NCBI RefSeq assembly: GCF_004358695.1
Contig: NZ_SNAA01000009.1
Span: 1-64,000 of the forward strand
Reading direction: 5' to 3'
Length of the DNA: 64,000 bases
DNA from: Palleronia sediminis
GTDB lineage: Bacteria > Pseudomonadota > Alphaproteobacteria > Rhodobacterales > Rhodobacteraceae
Shown piece after piece: positions 35,416 to 43,942 of this stretch. The notes under the pieces were generated by a model. It was not told the DNA's origin, did not search any database, and saw only the letters and a program-made list of their open reading frames with translations. Every line of letters starts with the position of its first letter. The stretch's first letter is position 1. The position numbers were made by a program, and so were the translations under genes.

Positions 35416-36219
35416 TCACAGCCCGCGTGCCTTGGCCTCGCGCCAGAGCGCCTCCATCTCGGGCAGATCCGCCTCGGCCGGGCTGCGCCCGCGTGCGGCG
35501 AGACCGGCCTCGACCGCCTCGAAACGGCGGGTGAACCGCGCATTCGCGCCCCGCAGCGCCGTTTCGGGCTCGACGCCAAGGTGCCGGGCGAGGTTGACGA
35601 GCGTGAACAGCAAATCCCCGATCTCGTGCTCGAGCCGTTCGGGCCCCTCGTTCCGGGCCGCCGCGACCTCGGCGGCCTCTTCGGCGATCTTGTCCAGAAC
35701 GCCCGCGGTATCGGCCCAGTCGAACCCGACCCGTGCCGCGCGCCGTTGCAGCTTGGCCGCGCGCAGCAGCGCGGGCAGGCCCAGCGCCACGCCGTCGAGC
35801 GTGCCGCGCGCGCCGCGCTCGGCCGCCTTGCGCGCCTCCCAGTCGGCGGTCTGCTGCGCGGCCGACTTGTCGCGGCTGTCAGCGCCGAAGACATGGGGGT
35901 GGCGGTCGATCATCTTGTCGGTGATGGCGGCGATCACGTCGGACAGCTCGAACGCGCCGGCCTCGGCGGCCATCTGCGCGTGATAGACGGGCTGGAACAG
36001 CAGATCGCCCAGTTCGGACTTGAGATCCTCCATGTCGCCGCGCTCGATCGCGTCGGCGACCTCGTAGGCCTCTTCGATGGTGTAGGGCGCGATCGAGGCG
36101 AAATCCTGTTCCAGATCCCAGGGGCATCCGCCCTCGGGGTCGCGCAGCCGCGCCATCACCGCGCGCAGCCGGTCGAGCCCGGCGGGCACCTCGAAGATCG
36201 GATCGGTCGGATCGGCCAT
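35416..36219 (-). CDS. mazG: Nucleoside triphosphate pyrophosphohydrolase MazG
   Basis: MazG hydrolyses (d)NTPs to monophosphates, cleaning pools and modulating stress. The 267-residue protein has two MazG domains: GCPWDLEQDFASIAPYTIEEAYEVADAIE with EELGDLLFQ-type residues (KSELGDLLFQPVYHAQ), and a second with ISEEAAEV-type EEAAEVAAARN and HEIGDLLFTLVNLARHLG. Length equals E. coli MazG. The ATG at 36219 is the standard start. It is divergent from the M20 amidohydrolase. Confidence 0.95.
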   Translation of the reverse strand: MADPTDPIFEVPAGLDRLRAVMARLRDPEGGCPWDLEQDFASIAPYTIEEAYEVADAIERGDMEDLKSELGDLLFQPVYHAQMAAEAGAFELSDVIAAITDKMIDRHPHVFGADSRDKSAAQQTADWEARKAAERGARGTLDGVALGLPALLRAAKLQRRAARVGFDWADTAGVLDKIAEEAAEVAAARNEGPERLEHEIGDLLFTLVNLARHLGVEPETALRGANARFTRRFEAVEAGLAARGRSPAEADLPEMEALWREAKARGL

Positions 36220-36286
36220 TGCAGGAGCCTCGCTTTCGGGACATTCGAAAGGCCTGTGTTGCCCGCCCCCCGACGGAGTGTCCACC

Positions 36287-37450
36287 ATGCCTATCCCGAA
36301 CTCCATCGCGGCGCTGTCGGACGAGATGCGCGCCTGGCGCCGCGACCTGCACCGCCATCCCGAGATCGGGTTCGACTGCCACCGCACGGCCCGATTCGTC
36401 GCCGACTGCCTGCGCAAGATCGGTGTGGACGTGCTGCACGAGGGGGTGGCGCAAACCGGAGTCGTCGCCGTGATCGAGGGCCGCGCGTCGGGCCGCTGCA
36501 TCGGGCTGCGCGCCGACATGGACGCCCTGCCCATGGACGAGACCGGCGGCGCGGATCACGCCAGCACCGTGCCCGGCGCCATGCATGCCTGCGGCCATGA
36601 CGGCCATACCGCGATGCTGCTGGGCGCCGCCACCTACCTCGCCGCGACGCGCAACTTCGCCGGGCGCGTGGTGCTGATGTTCCAGCCCGCCGAAGAGGCC
36701 GGCGGCGGCGGGCGCGTCATGGTCGAGGAGGGGGTGCTCGACCGCTTCGACATCGACGAGGTCTATGCCCTGCACAACGCGCCCAACCAGCCCTTTGGCA
36801 GCTTTCACACCGCGCCCGGACCGATCATGGCCGCGGTGGACGAGTTCGACATCACCCTGCGCGGCGTCGGCGGCCATGCCGCGCGGCCGCATGACTGCGT
36901 CGACCCGATCCCGGCGGCGCTGCGGCTGGGGCAGGCGCTCGACACGGTGGTGTCGCGCAACGCCGACCCCATCGGCACGCTGGTCGTGTCGGTGACGCAG
37001 ATCCATGCGGGCAGCGCGATGAACGTCATCCCCGACACCGCACGCATCGCCGGCACCGTGCGCAGCTTTGCCCCCGAGATGCGCGACATGGCCGAACGCC
37101 GCATCCGCGAGATCGCCCAAGGGATCGCCGCGGGTTTCGGCGTCGCGGCGCAGATCGACTATGTGCGCGACTACCCGGCGACGGTGAACCACGCGCGCGA
37201 GGCCGGGTTCGCCGCCGATGTCGCGGCCGAGCTGGTCGGCGAGGATCTCGTGCGCCGCGATTGCCCGCCCTCTATGGGGGCCGAGGATTTCGGCTACATG
37301 CTGGCCGCGCGCCCCGGCGCCTACCTGCTGCTGGGGCAGGGCGAGGGGCCGGGCTGTCACCACCCGGCCTATGATTTCAACGACGATATCGCGCCGCTCG
37401 GCGCGGCCTTCTTCGCAAGGCTGGCCGAACGCCGGCTTCGGCTTACCTGA
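36287..37450 (+). CDS. M20-family amidohydrolase (hippurate hydrolase-like)
   Basis: This cytosolic metallopeptidase family removes N-acyl groups from amino acids or related amides. The 387-residue protein has AWRRDLHRHPEIGFD, GLRADMDALPM and MHACGHDGHTAMLLGAA (metal ligands His, Asp), MFQPAEEAGGGGRVMVEEG (catalytic Glu), and PSMGAEDFGYML with CHHPAYDFND at the end, the M20D pattern. ATG 36287 sits 9 bp after GGAG; a GTG at 36278 is less well placed. The natural substrate is unknown. Confidence 0.92.
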   Translation: MPIPNSIAALSDEMRAWRRDLHRHPEIGFDCHRTARFVADCLRKIGVDVLHEGVAQTGVVAVIEGRASGRCIGLRADMDALPMDETGGADHASTVPGAMHACGHDGHTAMLLGAATYLAATRNFAGRVVLMFQPAEEAGGGGRVMVEEGVLDRFDIDEVYALHNAPNQPFGSFHTAPGPIMAAVDEFDITLRGVGGHAARPHDCVDPIPAALRLGQALDTVVSRNADPIGTLVVSVTQIHAGSAMNVIPDTARIAGTVRSFAPEMRDMAERRIREIAQGIAAGFGVAAQIDYVRDYPATVNHAREAGFAADVAAELVGEDLVRRDCPPSMGAEDFGYMLAARPGAYLLLGQGEGPGCHHPAYDFNDDIAPLGAAFFARLAERRLRLT

Positions 37451-37456
37451 GGGACC

Positions 37457-37900
37457 ATGAAACTCCTGACCATCATTCTCATCGCCCTTGTCGTCGTCAT
37501 CGCCGCCGGTGCGCTGTGGGTGCGGCTCATGCCGCTGCCCGCCGAGCAGGCGCAGCCGCAGACCGTCGGCGACATGCCCGAGCCCGGCGACTATCCCGCG
37601 CCGCGCGCCTTTACCGCCGTGCGCGAGGTGGCCGAGCCCGAGGCGGCGCTGCGGCGCCTGTCGGACGTGGCGCTGGCCACGCGCCGGACGCGGCTGCTGT
37701 CCGGCTCGGTCGAGGAGGGGCGGCTGCGTTTCGTCACCCGTTCGCTCGTCTTCGGCTTTCCCGACATCACGACCGTCTGGACGGCGCCCGGCCGCGTCGC
37801 GCTTCATGGCGGCGCGGTGATGGGCGCGCGTGACATGGGCGTGAACGCCAAGCGGCTGCGCGGCTGGCTCGACGCGGCGGGGCTGCCCCCCGAGGCGTGA
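37457..37900 (+). CDS. DUF1499 family membrane-anchored protein
   Basis: The 147-residue protein starts with one hydrophobic helix (KLLTIILIALVVVIAAGALWV), then a periplasmic-looking domain with SLVFGFPDITTVWTAPGRVALHGGAVMGARDMGVNAKRL, here split for reading, which matches the DUF1499 signature of folded C-terminal strands. Function is unknown. It follows the amidohydrolase by 6 bp and is probably co-transcribed. Confidence 0.84.
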   Translation: MKLLTIILIALVVVIAAGALWVRLMPLPAEQAQPQTVGDMPEPGDYPAPRAFTAVREVAEPEAALRRLSDVALATRRTRLLSGSVEEGRLRFVTRSLVFGFPDITTVWTAPGRVALHGGAVMGARDMGVNAKRLRGWLDAAGLPPEA

Positions 37901-37942
37901 GCGGCGCTTGACGCCCCGCGCGCGCCGGGCGACACCGCGCGC

Positions 37943-38992
37943 ATGGTGCCCCGCGACAGATTGCGACAGATCACGGACCGCTTCGGCTATGTCGAGGCGC
38001 GGCTGGCCGAGGGCAGCGGCGACATGGCCGCGCTCGGCCGCGAATATGCCGAGCTCAAGCCCGTGGCCGATCTCGCCGCGGAATACGACGCGCTCGACGC
38101 GGCCGAGGCCGAGGCGCGGGCGATGCTCTCGGACCCCGAAATGCGCGCCCTGGCCGAGGACGAGCTGGCGGCGCTGGCCGCCCGCCGCCCCCCGCTCGAG
38201 GAGGCGCTGCGCCTGGCGCTCCTGCCGAGGGACGCGGCCGATGCCCGCCCCGCCATCCTCGAGATCCGCCCCGGCACCGGCGGCGAGGAGGCGGCGCTTT
38301 TCGCCGCAGATCTCATGCGAATGTACCAGCGCCACGCCGAAGCGTCTGGCTGGCGTTTCGAGATCATCGAGGAAACCGCGACCGAGCTCGGCGGCCTGCG
38401 CGAGCTGGTGGCCTCGGTGCGGGGCGCGGGCGTCTTCGCGCGGCTCAAGTTCGAATCGGGCGTGCACCGGGTGCAGCGCGTGCCCGTCACCGAATCGGGC
38501 GGCCGCATCCATACCTCGGCCGCGACCGTCGCCGTCCTGCCCGAGGCCGAAGAGGTCGATCTCAGGATCGACCCCGCCGACCTGCGCATCGACACGATGC
38601 GCGCCAGCGGCGCGGGCGGCCAGCATGTCAACACCACCGACAGCGCCGTGCGCATCACCCACCTGCCCACCGGCCTCGTCGTCACCAGCTCGGAAAAGTC
38701 GCAGCATCGCAACCGCGAGATCGCGCTCGAGGTGCTGCGCGCGCGGCTCTACGACATGGAACGCCAGCGCGCCGCCGACGAACGGGCCGATGCGCGCAAG
38801 CTCCAGGTGGGCAGCGGCGACCGCTCGGAACGGATCCGCACCTATAATTTCCCGCAGGGCCGCGTCACCGATCACCGCATAAACCTCACGCTTTACCGGC
38901 TTGATCAGGTGATGCAGGGCGATCTCGACGAGATCATCGACGCGCTCACGGCCGAGGATCGCGCGGCGCGCCTTGCCGCCATGGGGTCGTGA
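37943..38992 (+). CDS. prfA: Peptide chain release factor 1
   Basis: RF1 reads UAA/UAG and triggers peptide release. The 349-residue protein carries [17 protein letters not shown], the tripeptide-anticodon region near [26 protein letters not shown] at 225-227 in [14 protein letters not shown] and the C-terminal [20 protein letters not shown]. It overlaps the prmC start by 4 bp (GTGA), fitting their joint role, since PrmC methylates this GGQ glutamine. Confidence 0.97.
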   Translation: MVPRDRLRQITDRFGYVEARLAEGSGDMAALGREYAELKPVADLAAEYDALDAAEAEARAMLSDPEMRALAEDELAALAARRPPLEEALRLALLPRDAADARPAILEIRPGTGGEEAALFAADLMRMYQRHAEASGWRFEIIEETATELGGLRELVASVRGAGVFARLKFESGVHRVQRVPVTESGGRIHTSAATVAVLPEAEEVDLRIDPADLRIDTMRASGAGGQHVNTTDSAVRITHLPTGLVVTSSEKSQHRNREIALEVLRARLYDMERQRAADERADARKLQVGSGDRSERIRTYNFPQGRVTDHRINLTLYRLDQVMQGDLDEIIDALTAEDRAARLAAMGS

Positions 38993-39828
38993 CCGCGACC
39001 ACGGTTGCTGCCGCGCTGGCCCGCGCCGTGCGCGCGCTCGACGCCGCCGGGATCGACGGCGCCCCGCGCGACGCGCGGCTGCTCGCGGCCGAGGCGCTGG
39101 GGATCGCGCCCGACCGGCTGACGCTGGCGCTGCCCGACCCGATGCCGCGGGCGGCGGCGGACCGGCTCTGCGTCCTGACCGACCGGCGCGCGGGGGGGAT
39201 GCCCGTGGCGCGCATCCTCGGGCGGCGCGATTTCTGGGGCCGCACGTTCCGCGTGACCCCCGACGTGCTCGACCCCCGCCCCGAGACCGAGACGCTGGTG
39301 GCGCTGGCGCTTGCCGGTCCGGCGGGGCGGGTGCTCGATCTGGGCACCGGGTCGGGCTGCATCCTCGTGTCGATCCTGGCCGAGCGGGCAAAGGCGCGCG
39401 GCACCGGCAGCGACCTGTCCGAGGCGGCGCTTGCCGTCGCGCGCGACAATGCCGGGCGCCACGGGGTCGCGGATCGCGCCGATTTCGTTCGTGCGGACTG
39501 GTGGTCGGGGATCGCGGGGCGCTTCGATCTCATCGTGTCGAACCCGCCCTATATCGCCGCCGCCGAGATGGCGGGGCTCGCGCCCGAGGTCGTGGCGCAT
39601 GACCCGGCGATGGCGCTCAGCCCCGGCGGCGACGGGCTCGACGCCTATCGCGCCATCGCTTCGGGCGCCGCCGCCCATGCCGCGCCGGGCGCGCGGCTTC
39701 TGCTCGAGACCGGGCGCGGGCAGGGCGCGGATGTGGCGGCCATCCTCGCGCGGGCGGGCCTTGGCGATATCGCCATCCACCCCGATCTGAACGGGCACGA
39801 CCGCGTCGTTTCGGCGAAATTCGCCTGA
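38989..39828 (+). CDS. prmC: Release factor glutamine methyltransferase
   Basis: This SAM-dependent enzyme N5-methylates the glutamine of the RF1/RF2 GGQ motif. The 279-residue protein has [42 protein letters not shown] for SAM and the NPPY active-site motif in [10 protein letters not shown], all in the expected order. The GTG start overlaps the prfA stop. Confidence 0.96.
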   Translation: MTATTVAAALARAVRALDAAGIDGAPRDARLLAAEALGIAPDRLTLALPDPMPRAAADRLCVLTDRRAGGMPVARILGRRDFWGRTFRVTPDVLDPRPETETLVALALAGPAGRVLDLGTGSGCILVSILAERAKARGTGSDLSEAALAVARDNAGRHGVADRADFVRADWWSGIAGRFDLIVSNPPYIAAAEMAGLAPEVVAHDPAMALSPGGDGLDAYRAIASGAAAHAAPGARLLLETGRGQGADVAAILARAGLGDIAIHPDLNGHDRVVSAKFA

Positions 39829-40037
39829 GACGACGGAAATCCGCGGTCAAACCCCGATCCGGGCTTGCAAAACCGGGTGCGACATGATCTTTCGATCCCA
39901 CAGAGGGCGCAACGCCGCTTATCGCGTGCGCCTCTGGCACAGCCAGACTCACCCCAGGTTCCGCTTGTCGCGTGCGCGCGATACGTGCCTTGGACGGGGT
40001 GACACCATGCCGAAGCAAGGCCGGAAGCCAAACCAGC

Positions 40038-40736
40038 ATGAGATCATCGAAGTCACGTTCGCGGACGAAGAACAACCGCAACCGCCCCTCGGGCGGAAAC
40101 ATCGTCAACCGGGTGTTCGATTCGTCGGGCCCCGAGGGCAAGGTCCGCGGCACACCGCAGCAGATCATCGACAAGTACAACCAGCTCACCCGCGACGCGA
40201 CCTTGTCGGGCGACCGGGTCGCGGCCGAGAACTTCGCCCAGCATGCCGAGCACTATCTCAGGATGCTGGCCGAGGCGCAGCGCGAGATGGACCAGCGCCG
40301 CGACCAGTCCGACCAGAACCAGCCACGCGATCGCCAGAATGACGGCCGCGGCGAGGATGGGCGCGGCGAGGGCGAACGCCAGAACGACACCCGCGACGAC
40401 CGCGACCGGCGCGACACCCGCGGCGAGGGCGACACCCGCGGCGAGGGCGCGCAGGACAAGCCGCAGGACAAGCCCGAACAGGCCCCCGACGCGGCCGCGC
40501 CCGATGCCGCCGCGGAAAGCGCGCCGCGCCCCCGCAGCCGCCGCCCGCGCCGCGACGATGCCGCCGCCGCGGCGGCGCCCGCCCCGCAGGCCGACGCGCC
40601 CGAGGGCAGCGACCTTGTCGAGACGCCCGAAAGCAAGCCGCGCCGCAGCCGCCGCAAGCCCAAGCCCGAGGCCCAGCCCGACCAGCCCGCTTCGGCCGAT
40701 AGCGACGGGAAACGCGGCGAGACCGCCGATAGCTGA
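40038..40736 (+). CDS. DUF4167 family protein
   Basis: The 232-residue protein has the conserved N-terminal DUF4167 domain (NRNRPSGGNIVNRVFDSSGPEGKVRGTP, followed by IIDKYNQLTRDATLSGDRVAAENFAQHAEHYLRML in sequence) and then a long charged, disordered tail of Arg, Asp, Glu, Gly, Ala and Pro. An 18-bp unit GCGACACCCGCGGCGAGG is repeated exactly twice at 40411-40446. RNA binding is plausible from the basic N terminus and RRSRRKPKP end but is not shown. The ATG at 40038 starts with a lysine/arginine-rich stretch typical of the family. Confidence 0.88.
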   Translation: MRSSKSRSRTKNNRNRPSGGNIVNRVFDSSGPEGKVRGTPQQIIDKYNQLTRDATLSGDRVAAENFAQHAEHYLRMLAEAQREMDQRRDQSDQNQPRDRQNDGRGEDGRGEGERQNDTRDDRDRRDTRGEGDTRGEGAQDKPQDKPEQAPDAAAPDAAAESAPRPRSRRPRRDDAAAAAAPAPQADAPEGSDLVETPESKPRRSRRKPKPEAQPDQPASADSDGKRGETADS

Positions 40737-40739
40737 CGC

Positions 40740-41576
40740 TCAGCCCGCCAGTTCGCGGGCCAGCGCGCAGATCTCCTCGAGCGACAGCTCCTCCGCACGG
40801 CGGGTGGGCGCGATGCCCGCCGCCTCGAGCCGGGCCTCGATATCGGGGGCCAGCCCCCTGAGTGCCGCGCGCAGCATCTTGCGCCGCTGCCCGAACCCCG
40901 CCGCCGTGACGCGCGACAACATCCGCGCATCGGCCGGATAGCGCGGGCCGGGCAGGGCGGTCAGATGCACCACCGCCGAGCGGATCTTGGGCGGCGGGGT
41001 AAAGGCCTCGGGCGGCAGGTCCATGACGATCCGCGCGTCGCAGCGCCACTGCGCCAGCACCCCCAGCCGCCCCCAGGCGCGGGTGCCGGGCCGCGCGACG
41101 ATGCGCTCGGCCACCTCGCGCTGGAACATCAGCGTGAGCGAGCTCCAGAAGGGCGGCCAGTCGAGCGACAGCCACCGCGTCAAGAGTTCGGTCCCCACGT
41201 TATAGGGCAGGTTCGACACGATGCGGATGGGCGGCGTCAGCCGCCCGCTCGGGTCGAGCGTCAGCGCATCGGCATTGATGACCTCGAGCCGACCGGGCCA
41301 GGCATCGGCGATCTCGGCCAGCGCCGCCATGCAGCGCGGGTCCTTCTCGACGGCCAGCACGCGGCGCGCGCCCTCGGCCAGCAGACCGCGGGTCAGCCCG
41401 CCCGGCCCCGGCCCGATCTCGAGCACGTCCGAGCCCGAGAGGTCGCCCGCCTGCCGCGCGATCTTGGCCGTCAGGTTCAGATCGAGCAGGAAATTCTGCC
41501 CGAGCGCCTTTTTCGCCGTCAGCCCATGCGCGGCGATGACCTCGCGCAGCGGGGGCAGGGAATCGATGGCGCTCAT
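40740..41576 (-). CDS. ksgA: 16S rRNA (A1518/A1519) dimethyltransferase KsgA
   Basis: KsgA dimethylates two adenosines in the 3' end of 16S rRNA during 30S maturation. The 278-residue protein has [27 protein letters not shown] (SAM), [30 protein letters not shown] (active site) and [14 protein letters not shown]. The ATG at 41576 follows the GAGAAG of a repeat motif, which appears to serve as its Shine-Dalgarno. It is the last gene of the lpt-surA-pdxA operon and converges with the DUF4167 gene with a 3-bp gap. Confidence 0.96.
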   Translation of the reverse strand: MSAIDSLPPLREVIAAHGLTAKKALGQNFLLDLNLTAKIARQAGDLSGSDVLEIGPGPGGLTRGLLAEGARRVLAVEKDPRCMAALAEIADAWPGRLEVINADALTLDPSGRLTPPIRIVSNLPYNVGTELLTRWLSLDWPPFWSSLTLMFQREVAERIVARPGTRAWGRLGVLAQWRCDARIVMDLPPEAFTPPPKIRSAVVHLTALPGPRYPADARMLSRVTAAGFGQRRKMLRAALRGLAPDIEARLEAAGIAPTRRAEELSLEEICALARELAG

Positions 41577-41579
41577 GGT

Positions 41580-41598
41580 CTTCTCTTTCCAAATACCC
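41580..41598 (-). repeat. GTATTT...AGAGAAG motif, short form, copy 6
   Basis: On the minus strand GGGTATTTGGAAAGAGAAG ends 3 bp before the ksgA ATG, so its purine-rich end can act as ribosome binding site. It lies between pdxA (stop 41620) and ksgA on the same strand. Confidence 0.6.
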
Positions 41599-41619
41599 TC
41601 GCCGAAGGCGAACGCGCCC

Positions 41620-42642
41620 TCACCGCGCCGCGCCGGCGGCATCCGAGGCGGCGCGCATCCGCACCATCCGCGCCGCCATCCGCAGCGCGGCCAGCGTCGA
41701 GGTCGGATCGGCGCGGCCGCTCCCGGCGATGTCGAAGGCCGTGCCGTGATCGGGCGAGGTGCGGATGAAGGGCAGGCCCAGCGTCACGTTGACCCCGCCC
41801 GCGAAATCGATCGTCTTGATCGGGATCAGCGCCTGGTCGTGATACATGGCCACGGCGGCGTCGTATTGCGCGCGCGCGGCGGCGTGGAAAATCGTGTCGG
41901 CCGAGGCGGGGCCGCGCAGCGCCATGCCCTCGGCCCCGAGCCGGTCGATCACCGGCGCGATCAGCGCGGCATCCTCGTGCCCCATCGCGCCGCCCTCGCC
42001 CGCATGGGGGTTCAGCCCCGCCACCGCGATGCGTGGGTTCGCGATGCCGAAATCGCGGACGAGCGCGGCATGGGTGATGCGCAGCACGCGCTCGAGCCCC
42101 TCCGAGGTCAGGGCGTGGGGCACCTCCGACAGCGGGATATGGATGGTCGCGGGCACGACGCGCAGCGCGTCGCAGGCCAGCATCATCACGACCGTGTCGA
42201 CGCCGGCCAGCGCGGCGAGATACTCGGTATGGCCGGGATAGGCGAAATTGGCCCCGTCGATCAGCGCCTTTTTATGGATGGGCAGCGTGCAGAGCGCCGC
42301 GGCCTCGCCCGCGCGCACCATCCCAACCGCCCGCGCGATGACCTCGATCACGCCGGGGGCATTGGCCGGGTCGGGACGGCCGGGCGTCGCGGGGGCGGGA
42401 AAGTTATGGCGCAGCACGGGCACGCCGTGCCGCGCGGCCTGCGCGGTTTCCGAGGGGTGCGCGATCTCGGCTATCGGGGCGCCTTCGGGCAGGTGGCGCG
42501 GATCGCCGAGATAGAAGAACGGTAGCGCCGTTCCGAGGGCCGCATGGGCGCCCACCGCGATCTCGGGGCCGATGCCCGCGGGCTCGCCGCAGGTCAGGGC
42601 GATGGGGCCGATGCCCGCCGGGCTGTCCTCGGGGCCGCTCAC
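41620..42642 (-). CDS. pdxA: 4-hydroxythreonine-4-phosphate dehydrogenase
   Basis: PdxA oxidises 4-phosphohydroxy-L-threonine in deoxyxylulose-dependent pyridoxal phosphate synthesis. The 340-residue protein shows [100 protein letters not shown] in order (metal ligands His). The start is GTG at 42642, overlapping the surA stop (TCAC), consistent with translational coupling. Length is slightly above E. coli PdxA (329). Confidence 0.95.
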   Translation of the reverse strand: MSGPEDSPAGIGPIALTCGEPAGIGPEIAVGAHAALGTALPFFYLGDPRHLPEGAPIAEIAHPSETAQAARHGVPVLRHNFPAPATPGRPDPANAPGVIEVIARAVGMVRAGEAAALCTLPIHKKALIDGANFAYPGHTEYLAALAGVDTVVMMLACDALRVVPATIHIPLSEVPHALTSEGLERVLRITHAALVRDFGIANPRIAVAGLNPHAGEGGAMGHEDAALIAPVIDRLGAEGMALRGPASADTIFHAAARAQYDAAVAMYHDQALIPIKTIDFAGGVNVTLGLPFIRTSPDHGTAFDIAGSGRADPTSTLAALRMAARMVRMRAASDAAGAAR

Positions 42643-43871
42643 TTGACGACGATCGTCGCGTTCGCCGCCAGCTCGTCGAGATAGTTCCCCGCCAGGTCCG
42701 ACACGCGGGCATTGGTCAGCTCGCGCGCGATCTCGCTCAGGTCGGGCTCGGGCGCGTCGACGGGGCGATAGGAGCGGTCGCACAGCATCAGGAACACCAG
42801 CGTCTGCCCGCCCGCGCGCGTCAGCCCCACCGACGCCTCGCCGGGATCGAGCTTTGCCAGTTCCAGCGCGACATCCGCGGGCACCTGCGCGGGGGGCAGG
42901 GTGTCGCGCTGCAACCGCTCGGGCGGCAGGCCCTTTGCGATGCCGTAAAGGTCGTCGCAGGTATCGGCGGCGGCATCGACGCGCGCGGCCTCGGCCAATG
43001 CGGCGGGGGACCGGCCGCCGGGGATGTAGAGCGCGGCATATTCCAGCGCCGTGACCTCGGGGCGGGCGGCGATCTCGCCCACTTCGCGAAGCTGGAAGAA
43101 CGCCACCGCGTTGGGGATCGAGATGGGCTGCGTCACCTCGCCCGGCGCCAGCGACAGGATCTGTTCACGGATCGGCGCGGGCAGGTTGGCGGCCGGCAGC
43201 CAGTCGATGGCCCCGCCCCGCGCGCGCGAGGTCGAGGCCGAATAGCTGCGCGCGGCCTGCCGGAACGCGCCCTCGTCGGTGATGGCCGCGATCTCTTCGG
43301 ACAGGCCTTCGGCGCGGGCCAGCGCCTGGGGGGTGTTGGCGGGCAGGATGATCTCGTTGAGCAGGAATTGCAGCTCGGGCCTGGGTGGCGCGTCGGCGGC
43401 GCGCTCGATCTCGTCGGGCGCGATCTCGACCCGGCCCTCGCCGAACCGGGCGCGGATCACCTTGCGCCAGGCGATGCCCGCGCGGATGAAATCGGTATAG
43501 GTCGCCGGATCGACGCCGGCCTGTTCGATGACGTCCAGGAACGCCTCGAGCGTGAGTTCCGCCCGGCCCGCGAACTCGGTCATGCCCTCGACGAGTTCCT
43601 CGTCGGTGATCGCGATGCCCTCGCGCTTGGCCGCCTCGAGTTGCAGCCTTTCGCGGATCAGCGCGTCGAGCGCGGTCTCGCGGTCGCGGTCGGGGGCGTT
43701 GAAAAGCTCCAGCAAGCCGATGCGCTGCTGAAGCTCGAACTCGGTCACGACGCGTTCGTCGATGGTCGCGGCGGGCGCGAAAAGCGATTGCGCCGCGGCG
43801 GGCAGAAGCGGCGCCGCGGCAAGGGCCAGGGCAAGGCAGGCGGTGCGCAGGGGCGGGCAAAAGGCTGTCAT
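42639..43871 (-). CDS. surA: Periplasmic peptidyl-prolyl isomerase/chaperone SurA
   Basis: SurA escorts outer-membrane proteins, notably LptD, across the periplasm. The 410-residue protein has a signal peptide (hydrophobic ACLALALAAAPLLPAAAQ), an N-terminal SurA_N domain (ITDEELVEGMTEFAGRAELTLEAFLDVI region) and one parvulin-like domain around ARSYSASTSRARGGAIDWLPA, IREQILSLAPGEVTQPI. Alphaproteobacterial SurA commonly has fewer isomerase domains than the E. coli protein. It sits directly after lptD, its main client. Confidence 0.88.
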   Translation of the reverse strand: MTAFCPPLRTACLALALAAAPLLPAAAQSLFAPAATIDERVVTEFELQQRIGLLELFNAPDRDRETALDALIRERLQLEAAKREGIAITDEELVEGMTEFAGRAELTLEAFLDVIEQAGVDPATYTDFIRAGIAWRKVIRARFGEGRVEIAPDEIERAADAPPRPELQFLLNEIILPANTPQALARAEGLSEEIAAITDEGAFRQAARSYSASTSRARGGAIDWLPAANLPAPIREQILSLAPGEVTQPISIPNAVAFFQLREVGEIAARPEVTALEYAALYIPGGRSPAALAEAARVDAAADTCDDLYGIAKGLPPERLQRDTLPPAQVPADVALELAKLDPGEASVGLTRAGGQTLVFLMLCDRSYRPVDAPEPDLSEIARELTNARVSDLAGNYLDELAANATIVVK

Positions 43872-43942
43872 CTGGCGGGTCGTCCTTGGCGTGGGGCGCA
43901 ACATCTGGCGCGGGTGCGGGCCCCGCGTCGGGGCCGGGTCTA

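Noticed and set aside
35879-39391. A 1170-codon minus-strand frame
   Set aside because: It runs antisense through an amidohydrolase, DUF1499 and prfA, all of which are well-supported genes; the frame is open because of GC bias.
39884-40342. A 152-codon frame upstream of and overlapping the DUF4167 gene
   Set aside because: It is out of frame with the conserved DUF4167 domain and has no recognisable motif.
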